Source: Lentinus brumalis (taxonomy: Eukaryota; Basidiomycota; Agaricomycetes; Polyporales; Polyporaceae). Taken from it: a stretch of DNA of 64,000 nucleotides. Both the position numbers and the translations under genes were made by a program. The stretch covers positions 248,001-312,000 of the forward strand of contig MARA01000019.1 of NCBI GenBank assembly GCA_001792895.1, written 5' to 3'. The first letter of the stretch is position 1; the number at the start of each line of letters is the position of its first letter. The notes under the pieces are model-generated. The model searched no databases. It was not told where the DNA came from and was given only the letters and a program-made list of their open reading frames with translations. Shown piece by piece: positions 12,288-23,752 of the stretch.

Positions 12288-13251
12288 ATGTCTACCAGCA
12301 CTGGGAAGATCAAGCGTATGGCTCGCAAGGTAAAGTATCGCTTGACTTTCCGCTCATCAGGAGCGATAGCTGAACGACTGATAACAATCACCTTTTGCAT
12401 CCTGTGTAGTGCAACAATTGCTATGTCACTGGAGAAGAGAAGCAATTGTTCTCTTGCTCCAAATGCAAGGTGAGCGCCATGTCCGTATGCGTGCCCGGGC
12501 ATCCCTCACCGTCTACTTATGCCTAGTTTCAAGCATACTGCTCGAAGGAGTGTCAGAGGGCCGACTGGAAGGTCTGTCCACTTCTTGTGACCATCTCATT
12601 GCATATGCCCGATCACCTAAATATCCCCATCGCATGTATACTGTACACAGAAACATAAGCCGATGTGCCAAAACAACGGCAAGCTCGAGTCCGTGCTCAA
12701 GGAGCACGAGAGCACGGCGACGGGCCTTTTTTTACCGGCGTACGCTCGTCGACGGCATGTCCTTGTATGAGCTCGATCAGTGGCTCGAAAAGTGGGTCCG
12801 CTGGCACCACGGGACGCTCATGGCCGCAACCGTGCAGGCTCTGCGGCTCCCCGAGGACGTGACGCGGGCGCACACACATATACTCTACGCCAAGCTCGAG
12901 CCGCGCCCCCAGGCAGAGCACCATGGCTCTCCGGGCAAGTACTTCCGCGTCTTGGACGCAGAGGTCATCGAGATGGAGGACGGACTGCGCAGGCCGAGCC
13001 CGTGGCCGGAGTCTATTGTGCAGCTGCGCGGCATGTGTGTGGAGGTGGAACGGAGTAAGAGGGGATATTGTGCCGCTGCATTTGTCGAATGCTCGCCGCT
13101 GTACGTTCAGACCGTGCCGTTTGGGTCGATGACGCAGAATGTGATGAGGAACGAGGTTCTTCATGATACGTGGAAGGAGCTCTTCAAGGATTATATCGAG
13201 GAGGGGAAGAAACCGGAGATCCTCAGGGGACGTGGAAGGCCCAGGCAGTGA
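12288..13251 (+). CDS. MYND-type zinc-finger protein, copy 2, one-base frameshift
   Basis: Tandem paralogue with the same four-exon structure: 12288..12329, 12410..12469, 12527..12571 and 12651..13251. The finger is intact (CNNC, CSKC, AYCSKEC, HKPMC), and the last 170 residues match copy 1 closely down to RGRGRPRQ. The last exon is 601 nt against 600 in copy 1: a T7 run at 12727-12733 has one extra base compared with copy 1, which breaks the frame between KEHESTATG and RRTLVDGMS. Here the third intron contains stops if unspliced, which supports the intron call in copy 1. It is either a recent pseudogene or an assembly error in a homopolymer. No inverted-repeat element lies in front of this copy. 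Confidence 0.7.
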
Positions 13252-14622
13252 AAGTCCGAGTCTCTTTACCCCTGCTTACACTGACTATCTTCGGATGTAT
13301 CAACTTGTAACACCATGCCTGTCCGGATCGTACGCAGACCTCCTCGTCCGTCGACGTGTCGGGAGCCGGTCTCCACCGTAGACGTTTTTTGCTCTTGCAC
13401 GTTCATTTGTCTATGCTGTGCCGCGTACGGCCTATGTCGATAAACAATTTATATCGTCAGCACGCGTGAGCATTTACGATGCGACCACCAACCCCTCAAA
13501 GAGCATCCTGGAGATGATCAACAAGCTTCCTCCTGCTGACCTTGTCGGCCTTGATTCTGATCAATCCGAGACTCATACGTGCCTGTCCCACTGCGGGGGT
13601 ATAGCCAAGGACGACTGCAACTTTGCCTGCATACTTGCGAAGTCCACCTTGCTCCCAAGGACGAGTGAAGTGCACGCTGGTTGTACAGCGGGGTCGCAGC
13701 TGTAGCGACCACGGTTGCAGGACATGGTGCCAAGAATCTGAGTCGCCGACTGGACATCAGCGGACATCCCAATGCTTGTTTATCCCGAAGTCGCATAAAT
13801 CTAGGTCATTCGTCTGGACAGTCAAAGTGTCAACGCAAGCTTCCGGACACAGTGGATAACAGATGGGATGTGAGTGTATCCATTCCAGGGATGTCTCGAC
13901 GGACAACAAGCTCTTCCTGCCACGAGTCTCTTCAGCCATACTTGATCACTCCTATGACGCCTTGTACGACCTTAGCAGGAAGCGAGGTCTCTGGCGGAAC
14001 TCAGACGGCCTGATACGAGATCAATGTGACATGCGTACCTTCATGACCCACTCCGGAGCAGACTTTCGAAGCTCGGGCGACCACGCAGGCACATCGGGGC
14101 GAGGTTCCCAAGCTCGATGGGTCGTCCGGCCTGGCCAGGACGCACCCACGTTCCGCGGCCTAGTTCACATATGCAAGTTGGGATAAACACCGACATCAAA
14201 TACAGCAATGAGGGTATGAGAAGAAGATGAACGAGATACACGCAGTATGGAAAGAAGAGCCGTCAGCAGCCAGCAACCAGGTCGTGAACTATGGGACAGG
14301 ACATGAGGTCGTGAGGGTGGTCATGAGGCGTCGTGAAGTGGTCGTGAGGATATGACATACTTGAAGCAACAGGACAGCGCCGGCGAGGTGAGGGGAGAGA
14401 TAGGGACGAGATACGAGGCCGAAGAAGCAACGAGCGAAGGGCAGCAAGACGTAGGACGTAGTCCAAGAGCATGAAGGGCCGGAGAGAGATGGATGGGAGA
14501 TGCGGTTGGACCGGTGCGACTACCTCGATGTGCGTCCAAGGCCAAAGTCTTATGTGAGCTATAGTGAGGCTAGCATACGAGATCGATCGTGATAGGCAAA
14601 AGGTAGGTGTTTGGTGTTCCTG
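13252..14622. other. Gene-poor stretch, nothing recognised
   Basis: 1.4 kb between MYND copy 2 and the 3' end of the SAM-domain gene. Short frames on both strands (13418-14240) lack recognisable domains and have no consistent exon structure. Contains the 3' UTRs of the converging MYND and SAM genes. Confidence 0.45.
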
Positions 14623-17051
14623 CTACGGCCTGAGTCCCCCACCTTTACCCACAACTCGCCTGAACACCACCTGGATGACAATCGCGCACACGCCAAGCCC
14701 GACGAGGAGAACATACGACGGGAGGTCGCCGACGTTCGCTGGCTTGTCGACATCGTGGCCGCGCTCATCTTTGCGCTTGCCGACGTCCGACGAGAATAGA
14801 GACGAAGCGGGGGCGTGCAAGCGTCGAACGACCTCCGGAATCACAGACTGCAGCGCTGAACATGGGGCCGCCGCTTTCGCCCCAGACGGCAAAGAAACCA
14901 ATGCGTCAGATGTCGATGATTCGACATCGCTCACAGATTTCTCCAGCGAAGAAGGATCAGCGACGGTGTCGCTCTGGATTTCCACATCGATTACCGCCAC
15001 AGCCGATTGCACGCCGATCTCCACGGCTACAGAGGCGTGCTTGACCTTGCTCTCCAACGTAGGAGCGGGAGGAAGCAGCTTCGCCAACGCCTCCTCGCGC
15101 TCGCGGATAGCCTCCTTCATCTCCAAGTCTGCGACCTTCTGCTCTACGATCTCCAACCGAGCACGGAATGTGTCGAGGAGGGCGCGCGAAGCCAGGATCT
15201 CCTCCTCGAGGAGACGCTCGATGTGCACTGTCTCCGGCTGGACGACTGGCTCTGCGGCTGAGATGAATTCCAGCGCCTCTCCGGCTGCCAGATCAGGAAC
15301 CGGCGGGAGAGGCCGCGACGTCTTGTCTGGGGAAGCGCCGCTCTCCGGGAACGCCTCAAGTCCCTCCACCGTGTCTAGCGGCTTCGATGTGTCCGTTGCA
15401 TGCTCGGATCCTGAGGGAGTGAAGATCGCAGTCACGACGCGCCGTTCGCCCTTGCTCTTGGTGCTGCTTCCGCTGCTTCTGCCGCTCCCGAGCCCTGTGA
15501 TCGTCTTGAGCCCGACCACGGTCTCCTGGATCGTGTCGAGGTGTACTTGAGCGTCGCCACCAGACGGGACGTGCTTAACAGTTACTCCAGGCTCCATGTC
15601 CATCTCTTCCCAAGCACGCGCACCAGTCGCGGGTTGGGAGCGCTCCTGCGCAAGAAGCGCCTCCATCGTGGGCTCCTCATCCGCCATGCGGCTGTGGTGG
15701 GAGCTGCTGGGAGAAGGCGGGACGGGCAGCGGACGTCTCGACGGGCTCGGACTCTCGAACACGCCCTGAGCCTGCTGACGGGCCAGGCTGCGAAGCTTGG
15801 CACGTTCCTCCGCCGAACCGCCGTCGCCCTCTTCCAAGCCGCCGTCGCTGAAGCTGCCGCTCCGCTCGAAGGTCGCCACCATCCCGCGCACGCGTCCGCT
15901 GCGGTACCGCTTGGCTTTGGAACGACCGAGCGGTGCGCCAATAACGCTGTCATCTTCGCCTGCGGACATGGATGCAGATGACTCAATCGATGACGAGGAT
16001 GAGTTGAAGTCTGGGTTCGAGAAGAACTTGGGCGGCGAGGCGGACCGCGGAGACGGAGAGGTAGCTGGGGATCCTTCGGCGCCCCAGATGCGGCCCTTCA
16101 GGACATTCTGCCTGAGGTTTCGGGCAGCGGTGAGGAGGGCGTCCCGCCACTTCTTGTTCATGCCAAGACTGGCGGGACACGGGCGGATTCTTCAGAATGG
16201 CGACACGTTAGAAATGAAGGCACTCACGCTTCGAGATCCTCCTCGTTCAACCGCAAGAACGTCCTCCCACCAATTCGCGCGTTCTTCGTGAACGCCGCGA
16301 TATCCTTCGCGACCAGAGAGGGAAGTCCAATCGGCTCGATTTCTCCGGGCTTGCCATTCGAAGTCATGCGCAACGCAGTAGTGAGATATGTAGCGAGCTG
16401 AGAAGGCGTCCAGAGCTTGGGATTGTCCGGCAGATCATCGACGGAAGGCACAGGGAAGGTGAGGGTCTGGCTGGGTAGCGGGATGATGGGGAGTGTCTCG
16501 GAGCGTCTTGGACGTCGAGGAGGCATAGTCGCAGCTTCATCCGCACTCACATATCCACCACTTCCATCTCTCCTGAACGTGGGACTCTCGAGCGCAGGCG
16601 GGATAGGTAGCGGACGCGGCGACTCGCGCGATGGGGACTCCGCGACAAGGTTCAGCGATTTTGAGGAGCGATGGCCTTTGCCAGAGTCCGAGCGGCTTGG
16701 ACTGGGAGAGGTTGGAATGTAGTAGTTATGGGTCGCGTTGAGGTTATGTCCGGAGGAGTTTGAGCGGGTGAGGAGCCCGGTGGACGTGGTCTTTATCGCG
16801 TACGGATGTGGATTCGGCTTTAACGAGAGGTCTCTCTTCGATGGCGACGGAAGTGGATAGGAAGAAACTGGAGGAGGCGTCGGGAGCGTGCGTGCAGCGG
16901 CAGTCGCCATACTACTCTTCTGCGAGCGTCCGCGGACTGTCTGTCCTGTCAGACTGTCCACCTGAGCCGACTGCATATGATCAGCTCCAGCGGTCGCAAC
17001 GACACGTTTGCTACTCACTGTGGTTGCTCTCGGCGATGAGGGACGGAACAA
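14623..17051 (-). CDS. SAM-domain protein with coiled coil and C-terminal membrane anchor, 789 aa
   Basis: Exons 16228..17051 and 14623..16168, joined by a 59-bp intron (donor GTGAGT), total 2,370 nt in frame. A Ser/Pro-rich N-terminus (about 1-205) carries many PLPIPP/PLPVPP-like SH3-binding stretches. A SAM domain spans the splice junction at about 210-300: LWTPSQLATYL, GRTFLRLNEEDLEALGMNKKW, DALLTAARNL. A long disordered middle follows, then a coiled coil (HIERLLEEEILASRALLDTF, VEQKVADLEMKEAIRERE), and a single hydrophobic segment close to the C-terminus (YVLLVGLGVCAIVIQVVF) followed by RRVVGKGGGLRP. That order suggests a tail-anchored oligomerising scaffold. A 48-nt in-frame stretch near the start (GTGAGT...ATGCAG) could be a further intron. 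The partner and membrane are unknown. Confidence 0.8.
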
Positions 17052-17348
17052 GGCCGCTCAGGACCGTGCCGCCGATAGCGCACATGGTGACTGGATTTGG
17101 TCACTGTCACGCCTCAGCACGAGCCAAGCTGAGCGACATTGAGCGACCTCTCTAAGTACCAGCAACTTTGACAGTGACTGAAACACGTCTGGGTACGCCG
17201 CATTCTACTCACGATGACACTTTGGGGGTGTGTATCCTGGTTCCGCGGCTGGGAAATATGTAATGCATGATGTTTGAGCATTGTTGCGAAATTTGCAACC
17301 GAGCCTCAAGCTGCACTCGCAAGCACCACTTAACCACAAACCACTCTG

Positions 17349-17817
17349 TATGCTCACATCGCCGGCCGGACCCTTCCCGCTTTCGATCTTGTTCGCACTA
17401 TTCGCGAACTCGCGGGGGTCCGATTGAGGTGGTGTATGACACAATCTCCACCGTCGAGACCAAGGAGCTCGGATATGACATCGTCGCAGCAGGCGGGTCG
17501 CTGATCCTGGATACATCGGTCATTACAAGATGCCCACCGGGAAGGACGTGCGCGTAGTCGAGAGGCGGCGGGCGAGTTCACTTTGCCCGAGAACCGGGAG
17601 TTCGGTATCAAGTTTACGATCATATTTGAGAAGTTGCTCTGGGATGCGGTCATCAAGGTATGTGCTGGGCATGTCTCTTGGACGGTGTACTCCATATTCA
17701 ACGTCGCGCTATGTAGCCGGGTATCCATGAGGTCATTGCAGGCGGGCTAACCGGCGTGCAGGAAGGTCTGGATAGTGGGCGCAAGCTCGTCGTCCATCCG
17801 CAGGAGACGCGGCGTGA
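17349..17817 (+). pseudogene. Relic: C-terminal half of a GroES-like zinc-type alcohol dehydrogenase
   Basis: Plus-strand fragments in three phases: FDLVRTIRELAGG, then after a frameshift PIEVVYDTIS and GYDIVAAGGSLIL, then KFTIIFEKLLWDAVIK, an intact-looking intron (GTATGT to TGTAG, about 17656-17715), and HEVIAGGLTGVQEGL, RKLVVHPQET. These match the end of fungal GroES-like dehydrogenases, where KLVVHPQET is a typical terminus. At least two frame breaks are needed. The start at about 17349 corresponds to the middle of the nucleotide-binding domain. It is the missing complement of the N-terminal relic at 9667-10069. Confidence 0.8.
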
Positions 17818-18004
17818 TGGATGTCTGTGTGTTCCCTCAGACAACGTTGCGTACTGTTGTATGATACACTGGCTTCAAACTCGCACGATTGCGATTATGT
17901 CTACATCACTTCACACATACTTGTTCGAGGAACTCAGCACGTCTTCAACGAACATGAGAGCCTGATACCCACAACCAGCACCAACTGAACGCTCAAGTAC
18001 GCCC

Positions 18005-19652
18005 TCATTCCTCGGAGACGACGATGACGCTCTTCCCGAAGTTGTTTCCGCTCAGTACGTCCAGCAGCGCCTGGCCGGTATTCTCGAGGCCCTTGACGAG
18101 GTGCTCCTTGTACTTGACTTCTCCCCTAGCGACGCGCCCCGGCATCGTTGCGTAGAACTCGTCGTCGTACTTGGGTAGGAGTGAGGCGACGAGGAAGCCG
18201 TTGAACGTGATCTCGCGCCAAACGAGCTGCTGCAGGTTCTTCACGTTGTACGGCTCATCGGTGTTATAGCTCGAGATCATGCCGCAAATCTATGAAGAGT
18301 TCAACTGCCTGCGAGCGCGATGCACAGAGAGCGACTTACGATGAAGACGGCCTTCTGCGCAGCGAACTCGAGGGCGGCCTCGAGAGACTCGCCTCCGACG
18401 TTGTCCCAGTAGCTAAGTATTCAATGTTTAGAGTGTAACGCAAACGGTGTCGAAATTGGAACACGCACAAGTTGATCGGACCCTCCTTCTGGAGCACTTC
18501 GCGCGTGCTGACCTTCTTGTAGTTGAAGGCAACGTCTACCCCGAGGCTGCGCACATAATCGACCTTATCATCGGACCCCGCAGAAGCGATGACCTTGAGT
18601 CCGTCCGCCTTTGCAAGCTGGGCGACGATCCTGCAGATCCCGCCATCAGATCGACTTGACGGTGGCACCGCGAGCTCGAACGGAATGACTCACGCTCCGA
18701 CAGCACCTGGAAAGGAGGTCGGTGATGGATATAAGCCAAAGTGCAATTATGGAGCAGATGCTCAAGACATCAGGACGTACCGGATGCAGCAGTGACAAAG
18801 ACAACGTCTCCCTGCAGATTCGTGAGCCATGAGTCATGAGGGAGAAGGAAGGGCCACTGACCTTCTTGATCTTAGGGCCTGCATACTCTTTCCAAGCATG
18901 ATGTGCCGTCTGTCCTGAAGGAAAGAAGAGTCGGAGTCAGCACGCAGTCGATAGTGACAACTATCCAGCAATGCTCACCGGGCATGCCGCACACGCCTAG
19001 ATATGCGGACCAGGAGAGATTCTCTTTGTTCTCGAGGATACGCAACTGGGGGTCAGGTATGACCAAGTACTCTTGGAACGGTAGGCTGAAGGCTGATTAA
19101 TTTGTCAATATCCAAGAAGCACTCGGGACAGATGGGAGACTCACGGAAAGATGCCAATACATGGTCACCCGGCTTGTAGTTCGGGTGCTCGGAACGGAGG
19201 ACAGTAGCAACTCCGCTATTCTCTAGGCTACGTGCACGCGCGTGGACAGTTCAGTATGCCTCTGGATGCAGTCGCCATCGCAGGCTTACGGTTCTCCGAC
19301 CTTGAAGGCAGGCTTTTGGACGAAGTGTTCCAATCAGCTCATCGCGATCACTGGAGAGCAGTATACGAAACTCACCAAGAAGCTCGGGATGCTGGGATCC
19401 AGCATCTTCCGCCGCAAATACGGGTCGATCGACAGGACGACAACTCTGACGAGTATACCGCCATTCAAAGGCTCGTTCTCCAGATCGATTGTCTGGGACT
19501 CGTCGTAGACTAGCGTCTTGCCGGGGACGGGATAACCTGCATACCACAGGGGCAATGACGTCAGACCATTGGCGGCAAATGTACGTGCGACGCAGCAACA
19601 TACCCGTGGGGATTTCATTGTAGATAACACGGCCGTTCTTGACAGGAGACAT
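18005..19652 (-). CDS. MDR-family NADP-dependent oxidoreductase (PTGR/LTB4 dehydrogenase-like), 348 aa
   Basis: Eleven exons: 19604..19652, 19376..19536, 19290..19312, 19145..19227, 18979..19092, 18862..18914, 18781..18811, 18694..18706, 18469..18630, 18340..18412 and 18005..18289; total 1,047 nt in frame. One exon is only 13 nt. Motifs: LSIDPYLRRKM, GQTAHHAWKEY, the Rossmann loop AASGAVGAIVAQLAK, FNYKK and YWDNVGGE. No structural or catalytic zinc ligands are present, so it belongs to the zinc-free branch that reduces alkenals, prostaglandin-like enones and similar activated double bonds with NADPH. Length fits the family. It lies next to the C-terminal half of an unrelated-branch dehydrogenase relic. 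A TATA-like element lies about 70 bp upstream of the start. Substrate not predictable. Confidence 0.9.
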
Positions 19653-19720
19653 CGCGATGGCAGTAGTACGTTGGTCGGAGAGAGCGTGAGATGCTGAGAA
19701 CGTCGCTGTACTGACGCATG

Positions 19721-19730
19721 TTATATATAC
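19721..19730 (-). promoter_or_regulatory. TATA-like element of the MDR oxidoreductase gene
   Basis: TTATATATAC, 69-78 bp before the ATG at 19652 on the minus strand. Position and sequence fit a core promoter TATA box; the assignment is by inspection only. Confidence 0.5.
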
Positions 19731-22481
19731 CACGCTCCAGCGACCGTGACGACAACATATTCAAAACAATCGTGACGCTCTCCGATACAAGGAATTACTC
19801 ATAGTTCGATTGGGAAGTTCCAGAAGCGAAAATTGCGACGGTCGGCCGGCGAGCGTGAAGATCCAGCTCGGAAGCCGTGCACAGTGCACTGTCATGTGTC
19901 CAAAGTGAATGAGCGGAAGTGGAGACGCACGGAAGTTAGCAGCTCTTACACTTCATTGAGCGCGACCTATCGAGAGTTCGGAAACTGTTCGGATTGCTTG
20001 CTAAACCACCAAAGTACTCTCATGATAGCCGGTCGGACGCCACTAAGAAGGAGCATTGGCAAGTAGAAGTGAGTAGTCATCCGAGACTGATCTTGCTGAC
20101 AAACCTACTGTGGACTCTTCGTCTGACATAGCGATGAGCGACGATAATGCGAACACGTTCACTTCCGAGCGGTGATTGGGGAGCCATGTTGACACAGCTT
20201 ACGCAAATGAAGGACCATATGCCACAGTGGCAGGATGAGGATGAAGATTGCCATAGCTCCCGAGGTATTCGTTCGCCCGATGCCCAAGGCTCAACTACCG
20301 GCGCCACGGATATGGTAGATTGTATGATGACGTGTGGTGTGCCAACGGGTTGCGATTCGGAGGCTAACGACGTCCGTGGTGTGTCCGGCATAGACCCTTT
20401 GTGCTCTTGTCTCGGGCGAAACATGGGTGGCGAAAAATCACGAACCAGAGAGTCATCACGGAGCAGGACCTGGAGACGAGAGTGCAGTTGGCTAGCAGCA
20501 TTCTGCAAGTTATTGGCAAGTTAGCGGGTAGCGTTAGAACACAGTGGCAGAAGAGAGCAGAAGACGGAGGAGCTCGGAGCGCCCATGACACGTAGGCGCT
20601 CCCCAAATGGCAGTCTAGACGCGCGACGTTGCGATCTCCCTCCATGTCCTCTTTGTGATACTGCCCGTTACACCCTGGCCGACGACCGACGCTAAGGATT
20701 CAATGATGCCTCGAGGCTCGTTGTGCATCGGCGTCCAGGGTCCTGAACTCTCGATAATGGTGCGTTGTGGAGCTCTTAAGCTGATTTTAGGAGCTCAAGG
20801 AGGTTGGTCTTCGATCTCAGCACTATTCGAACCAAGTCTCTACCTGCTAGCACTGTAGCAGATTCAGGCTCCAACCAGCAACGTCTCCGCCGCCGCTCCA
20901 CTTTACCATCTACTAGCATCAGCTACCTTTGTTTGCCTGGATTGCGGAACGTCTGACTGGTGCTACGCACATCAAATGTGAGTAGTTTTTGTACTATCAT
21001 CATCTTTTCCGTTCAACTAGACCCGGTGCTGTACGACTACGCGCTCTCCTACTTCGTTGCACCTACGACAGCGCACGGTCTTCGATGCGATCTCCCGCAC
21101 GTCGTCTATATCCCGGACCTCCTCGACGTCGTGAAGTCCATTGGAAAGGTCCTTTTTGGGGCGCCGTTGGCTTCATTCTCCTAAAATAGCCTCCAGCACT
21201 TCTGTTGGAATATGGGCAGGTGAGCATGTTATACCGTTTACGCAAGTTCTGACTCTCAAGGGCGCATCCTTGCGCGTGCGGCTATCCCAGTTGTCAGCGT
21301 GTCATCCTCGTAGTGTTGATGTGAGTACTGCAAGGGCCCGGATCCGTGTCAGACGGGTTGAGCTGTTGCGATTGCATGAAAATCTACATAGTAAGTCATA
21401 AATGAAAACTCTTCGAGCGAGCTACTCCCTTTCCTACCCCTCGTCGAGTGACGTTACCATTGGGCCCAGCGGTGGCTTTCCACTCTAGAAGAACGCGAGG
21501 TCCACGAGGCATAATTGCTCGCTCTGGTAAGTGTCCGGCGGACTGCAGTTTGGTTCTGATCAGCTTGTGTTTCCTGTTACAAGGGTACACGCGCATCGCG
21601 CACTGGCAAGTTCGATGAGTCTGGTCCCTCCTGTCACCGTCGGCGACCGGTCATAGAAAGAAGCACGAGTGTGAGCCGAATCGCGGAGTACTCGGGTCTC
21701 GTGAGAGCACGACACGAGATGTATGTGGAAACCGCGCTCTTCCCCGCGGCGCTGAGATAGCAAAGGATAGGTGCAAGTTATCGATCCTATCGCGACGATC
21801 GGATGTTGCATAATCCTCCGACTGCGCAGAAGGGCCTTCATTTCGCCACACTTCCGAGCCTTGAGGAGCACCTCGTGTGGGATCATCTGTGCTCACACTT
21901 CTGAACAGGCGGCTCAGGCAAGTCAAAATGACTCTTAGAGGGACATCGGCGAGTCTCGTACTACGTCGTAAGGTGCCCGCTGTTCGATACTGATTGCGAG
22001 TTCAATTTGTGACTGAGGTCGTTGGGACCTTCGAGGTAGGATACGCATGCGGAGGAGCAGCTGCGACTCGGCGAGCCCTTGGATCCTGAGGTGAGCGCTG
22101 TTCATCGTGGTATCACACAGAATTTCACACTTGCGACATCGAGGTATCAGGGTTCCCTCCGTAGGCATCGCAAGAAAGGACAACATTGAAGCTGAAAAAG
22201 TTACAACGCTCATCAACCGAGCGCTTGCGCCCACACGCATGGAGTATATGAACTACGAATACGCATGCTAGTCTGCCTTGATCGCTAGGACCACGTCGAG
22301 CGGCGCATCTCCCCTTCTGTGCCTTGCACTCTAGCTGTCCACCCTCTGCTCGGCCTCCGTCGTCCACATGTGCTCGCAATCGCTCTTGCAGGAATGGGCT
22401 ATCCGGGTGGCCGAGGAGCCGGACTCAAATATAGGGAGAAAGCACTCTTCCCCCAGGTCTGTGCGTGATCCTACCGACCCG
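19731..22481. other. Gene-poor stretch, nothing recognised
   Basis: 2.75 kb. Short frames such as 20401-20595 (plus) and 20960-21184 (plus) look somewhat protein-like in composition, but they have no recognisable motif and cannot be linked into a model. An open phase runs into the next gene from an acceptor-like TTGCAG at about 22392, so that gene might have an additional upstream exon. Confidence 0.4.
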
Positions 22482-23752
22482 ATGGATACCATTGAGCGTA
22501 AGTAGTCCGCGTTGTCTTCATAGTCGTACTCACTGACCCAAGATCGCGTGTATAGGCCCTAATGCCAGTGTATCCAGGTCGTGCCTGGGCCTTGAAGGAG
22601 ATGCGTTCCCGCCTTCTTATGATGACGATGGAGAGATCGAGTCGAATTCGCCGTCGATATCATACTCTCTGCCACGCGGGAGTCCCACCCGACGATCCCC
22701 CTACGTGTCCGCCCAGTCTGTTGTACGCGGAGGTCAGTTGTATCAGTGTACACCATGCATACTCCGCTGACTTGGGCCGCGTCCTCGCAGGATCGATCGC
22801 CGCTGAAGCACCAACTGCCGGCGGTTCTGAGAAAAGTCAGTTGTACATGCGCGCTCGTCCTCTGCTATGGAGTACCGACGACGTCGCGCGAGACACTGTC
22901 TCAACCCCGCCCGCCACCGCTCGGGAGGCCCGAGACGAGCTCCCTCCCTGGAGGCGGCCCTCCATCGCACGCTGTGCATTCCCTCCAGTGACCGTACACG
23001 CCGACACTGCAAGGCTTGCCTCGCGTCGCACTTCGGTTCCGAATCATTCTGCGAAGATAAACCCTGCGGCTGGACATGTGTGCGATGATGTTCCCCCGGC
23101 CTACGGTGAGGTGTCGATGAGCCCGCAGATGTGCTCTATACCTGGAGCATACCCTCCGAGTCCAGTGGGCGCGGAGGCGCCCCAGCGTCAGTTGCCTTCG
23201 TATCCCCCATCCCCTGCTGGATGCTATCAGCGGCATTGTTCGGACTCCTCGCGGTCACCTCTCCCGGGCTACAGCTCGACTATCCAGAACCCGCACTACC
23301 AACCATTCAGCGGTACGACGAACCCCCAGGTTTGCTGCGGCAGTGCGGCGGCTACGGGTGTCGGACTCACCATCCAACAGCCATATGAATCCTCGATCTT
23401 GCCCCCCTCTCAGTGTCCCCATTCGGGTCATATCAGCACCATCATTCCCGTTTACTTTCCTCCGTCGCCCCCTTCCGACACCATGCACATCACCATCGCC
23501 CTGCAATCCGGCTGCTCGGCCCGGAACCATTCTGCGACCACGTACGGCTCCTTCCTCCTCCCGCTCGCAGCAGCAATCCTGCTCCTCGTATCTCTCAGCT
23601 TTGGCATGACAACATTTCTCTCCTGTGGTGCAAGTACTGGGAGCCGCGCACCTTCGTCGTCGTCTGTGCATGCATCGCTCATTTGGCGCGCATTGTCGAC
23701 TTTGTTGTCGTACGTCTTCAGGGTGCTTGGAGATAGGGATGGGAAGTTGTGA
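22482..23752 (+). CDS. Proline-rich PPxY-motif membrane protein, 384 aa
   Basis: Model: 22482..22497, 22556..22732 and 22791..23752, total 1,155 nt, in frame across both introns (donors GTAAGT and GTCAGT). Two PPxY motifs are visible, FPPSYDDDGE in exon 2 and DVPPAYGEVS in exon 3, along with many PPSP/YPPSP stretches. Near the C-terminus is one hydrophobic helix (FLLPLAAAILLLVSLSFGM) and then a Ser-rich tail. PPxY motifs bind WW domains, notably those of Rsp5/Nedd4 ubiquitin ligases, and a membrane protein with such motifs could be an Rsp5 adaptor. That role is inference. I do not recognise a family. The start is uncertain because an open phase continues upstream to about 22392. Confidence 0.55.

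Noticed and set aside
18005..19652. Zinc-dependent alcohol dehydrogenase function for the intact MDR gene
   Set aside because: No zinc-binding Cys/His/Glu set is present; the sequence follows the zinc-free alkenal/prostaglandin reductase branch.
20147..20595. Possible gene between the MDR enzyme and the PPxY gene
   Set aside because: Three overlapping frames are open on both strands, none has a recognisable motif, and no consistent splice sites could be placed.
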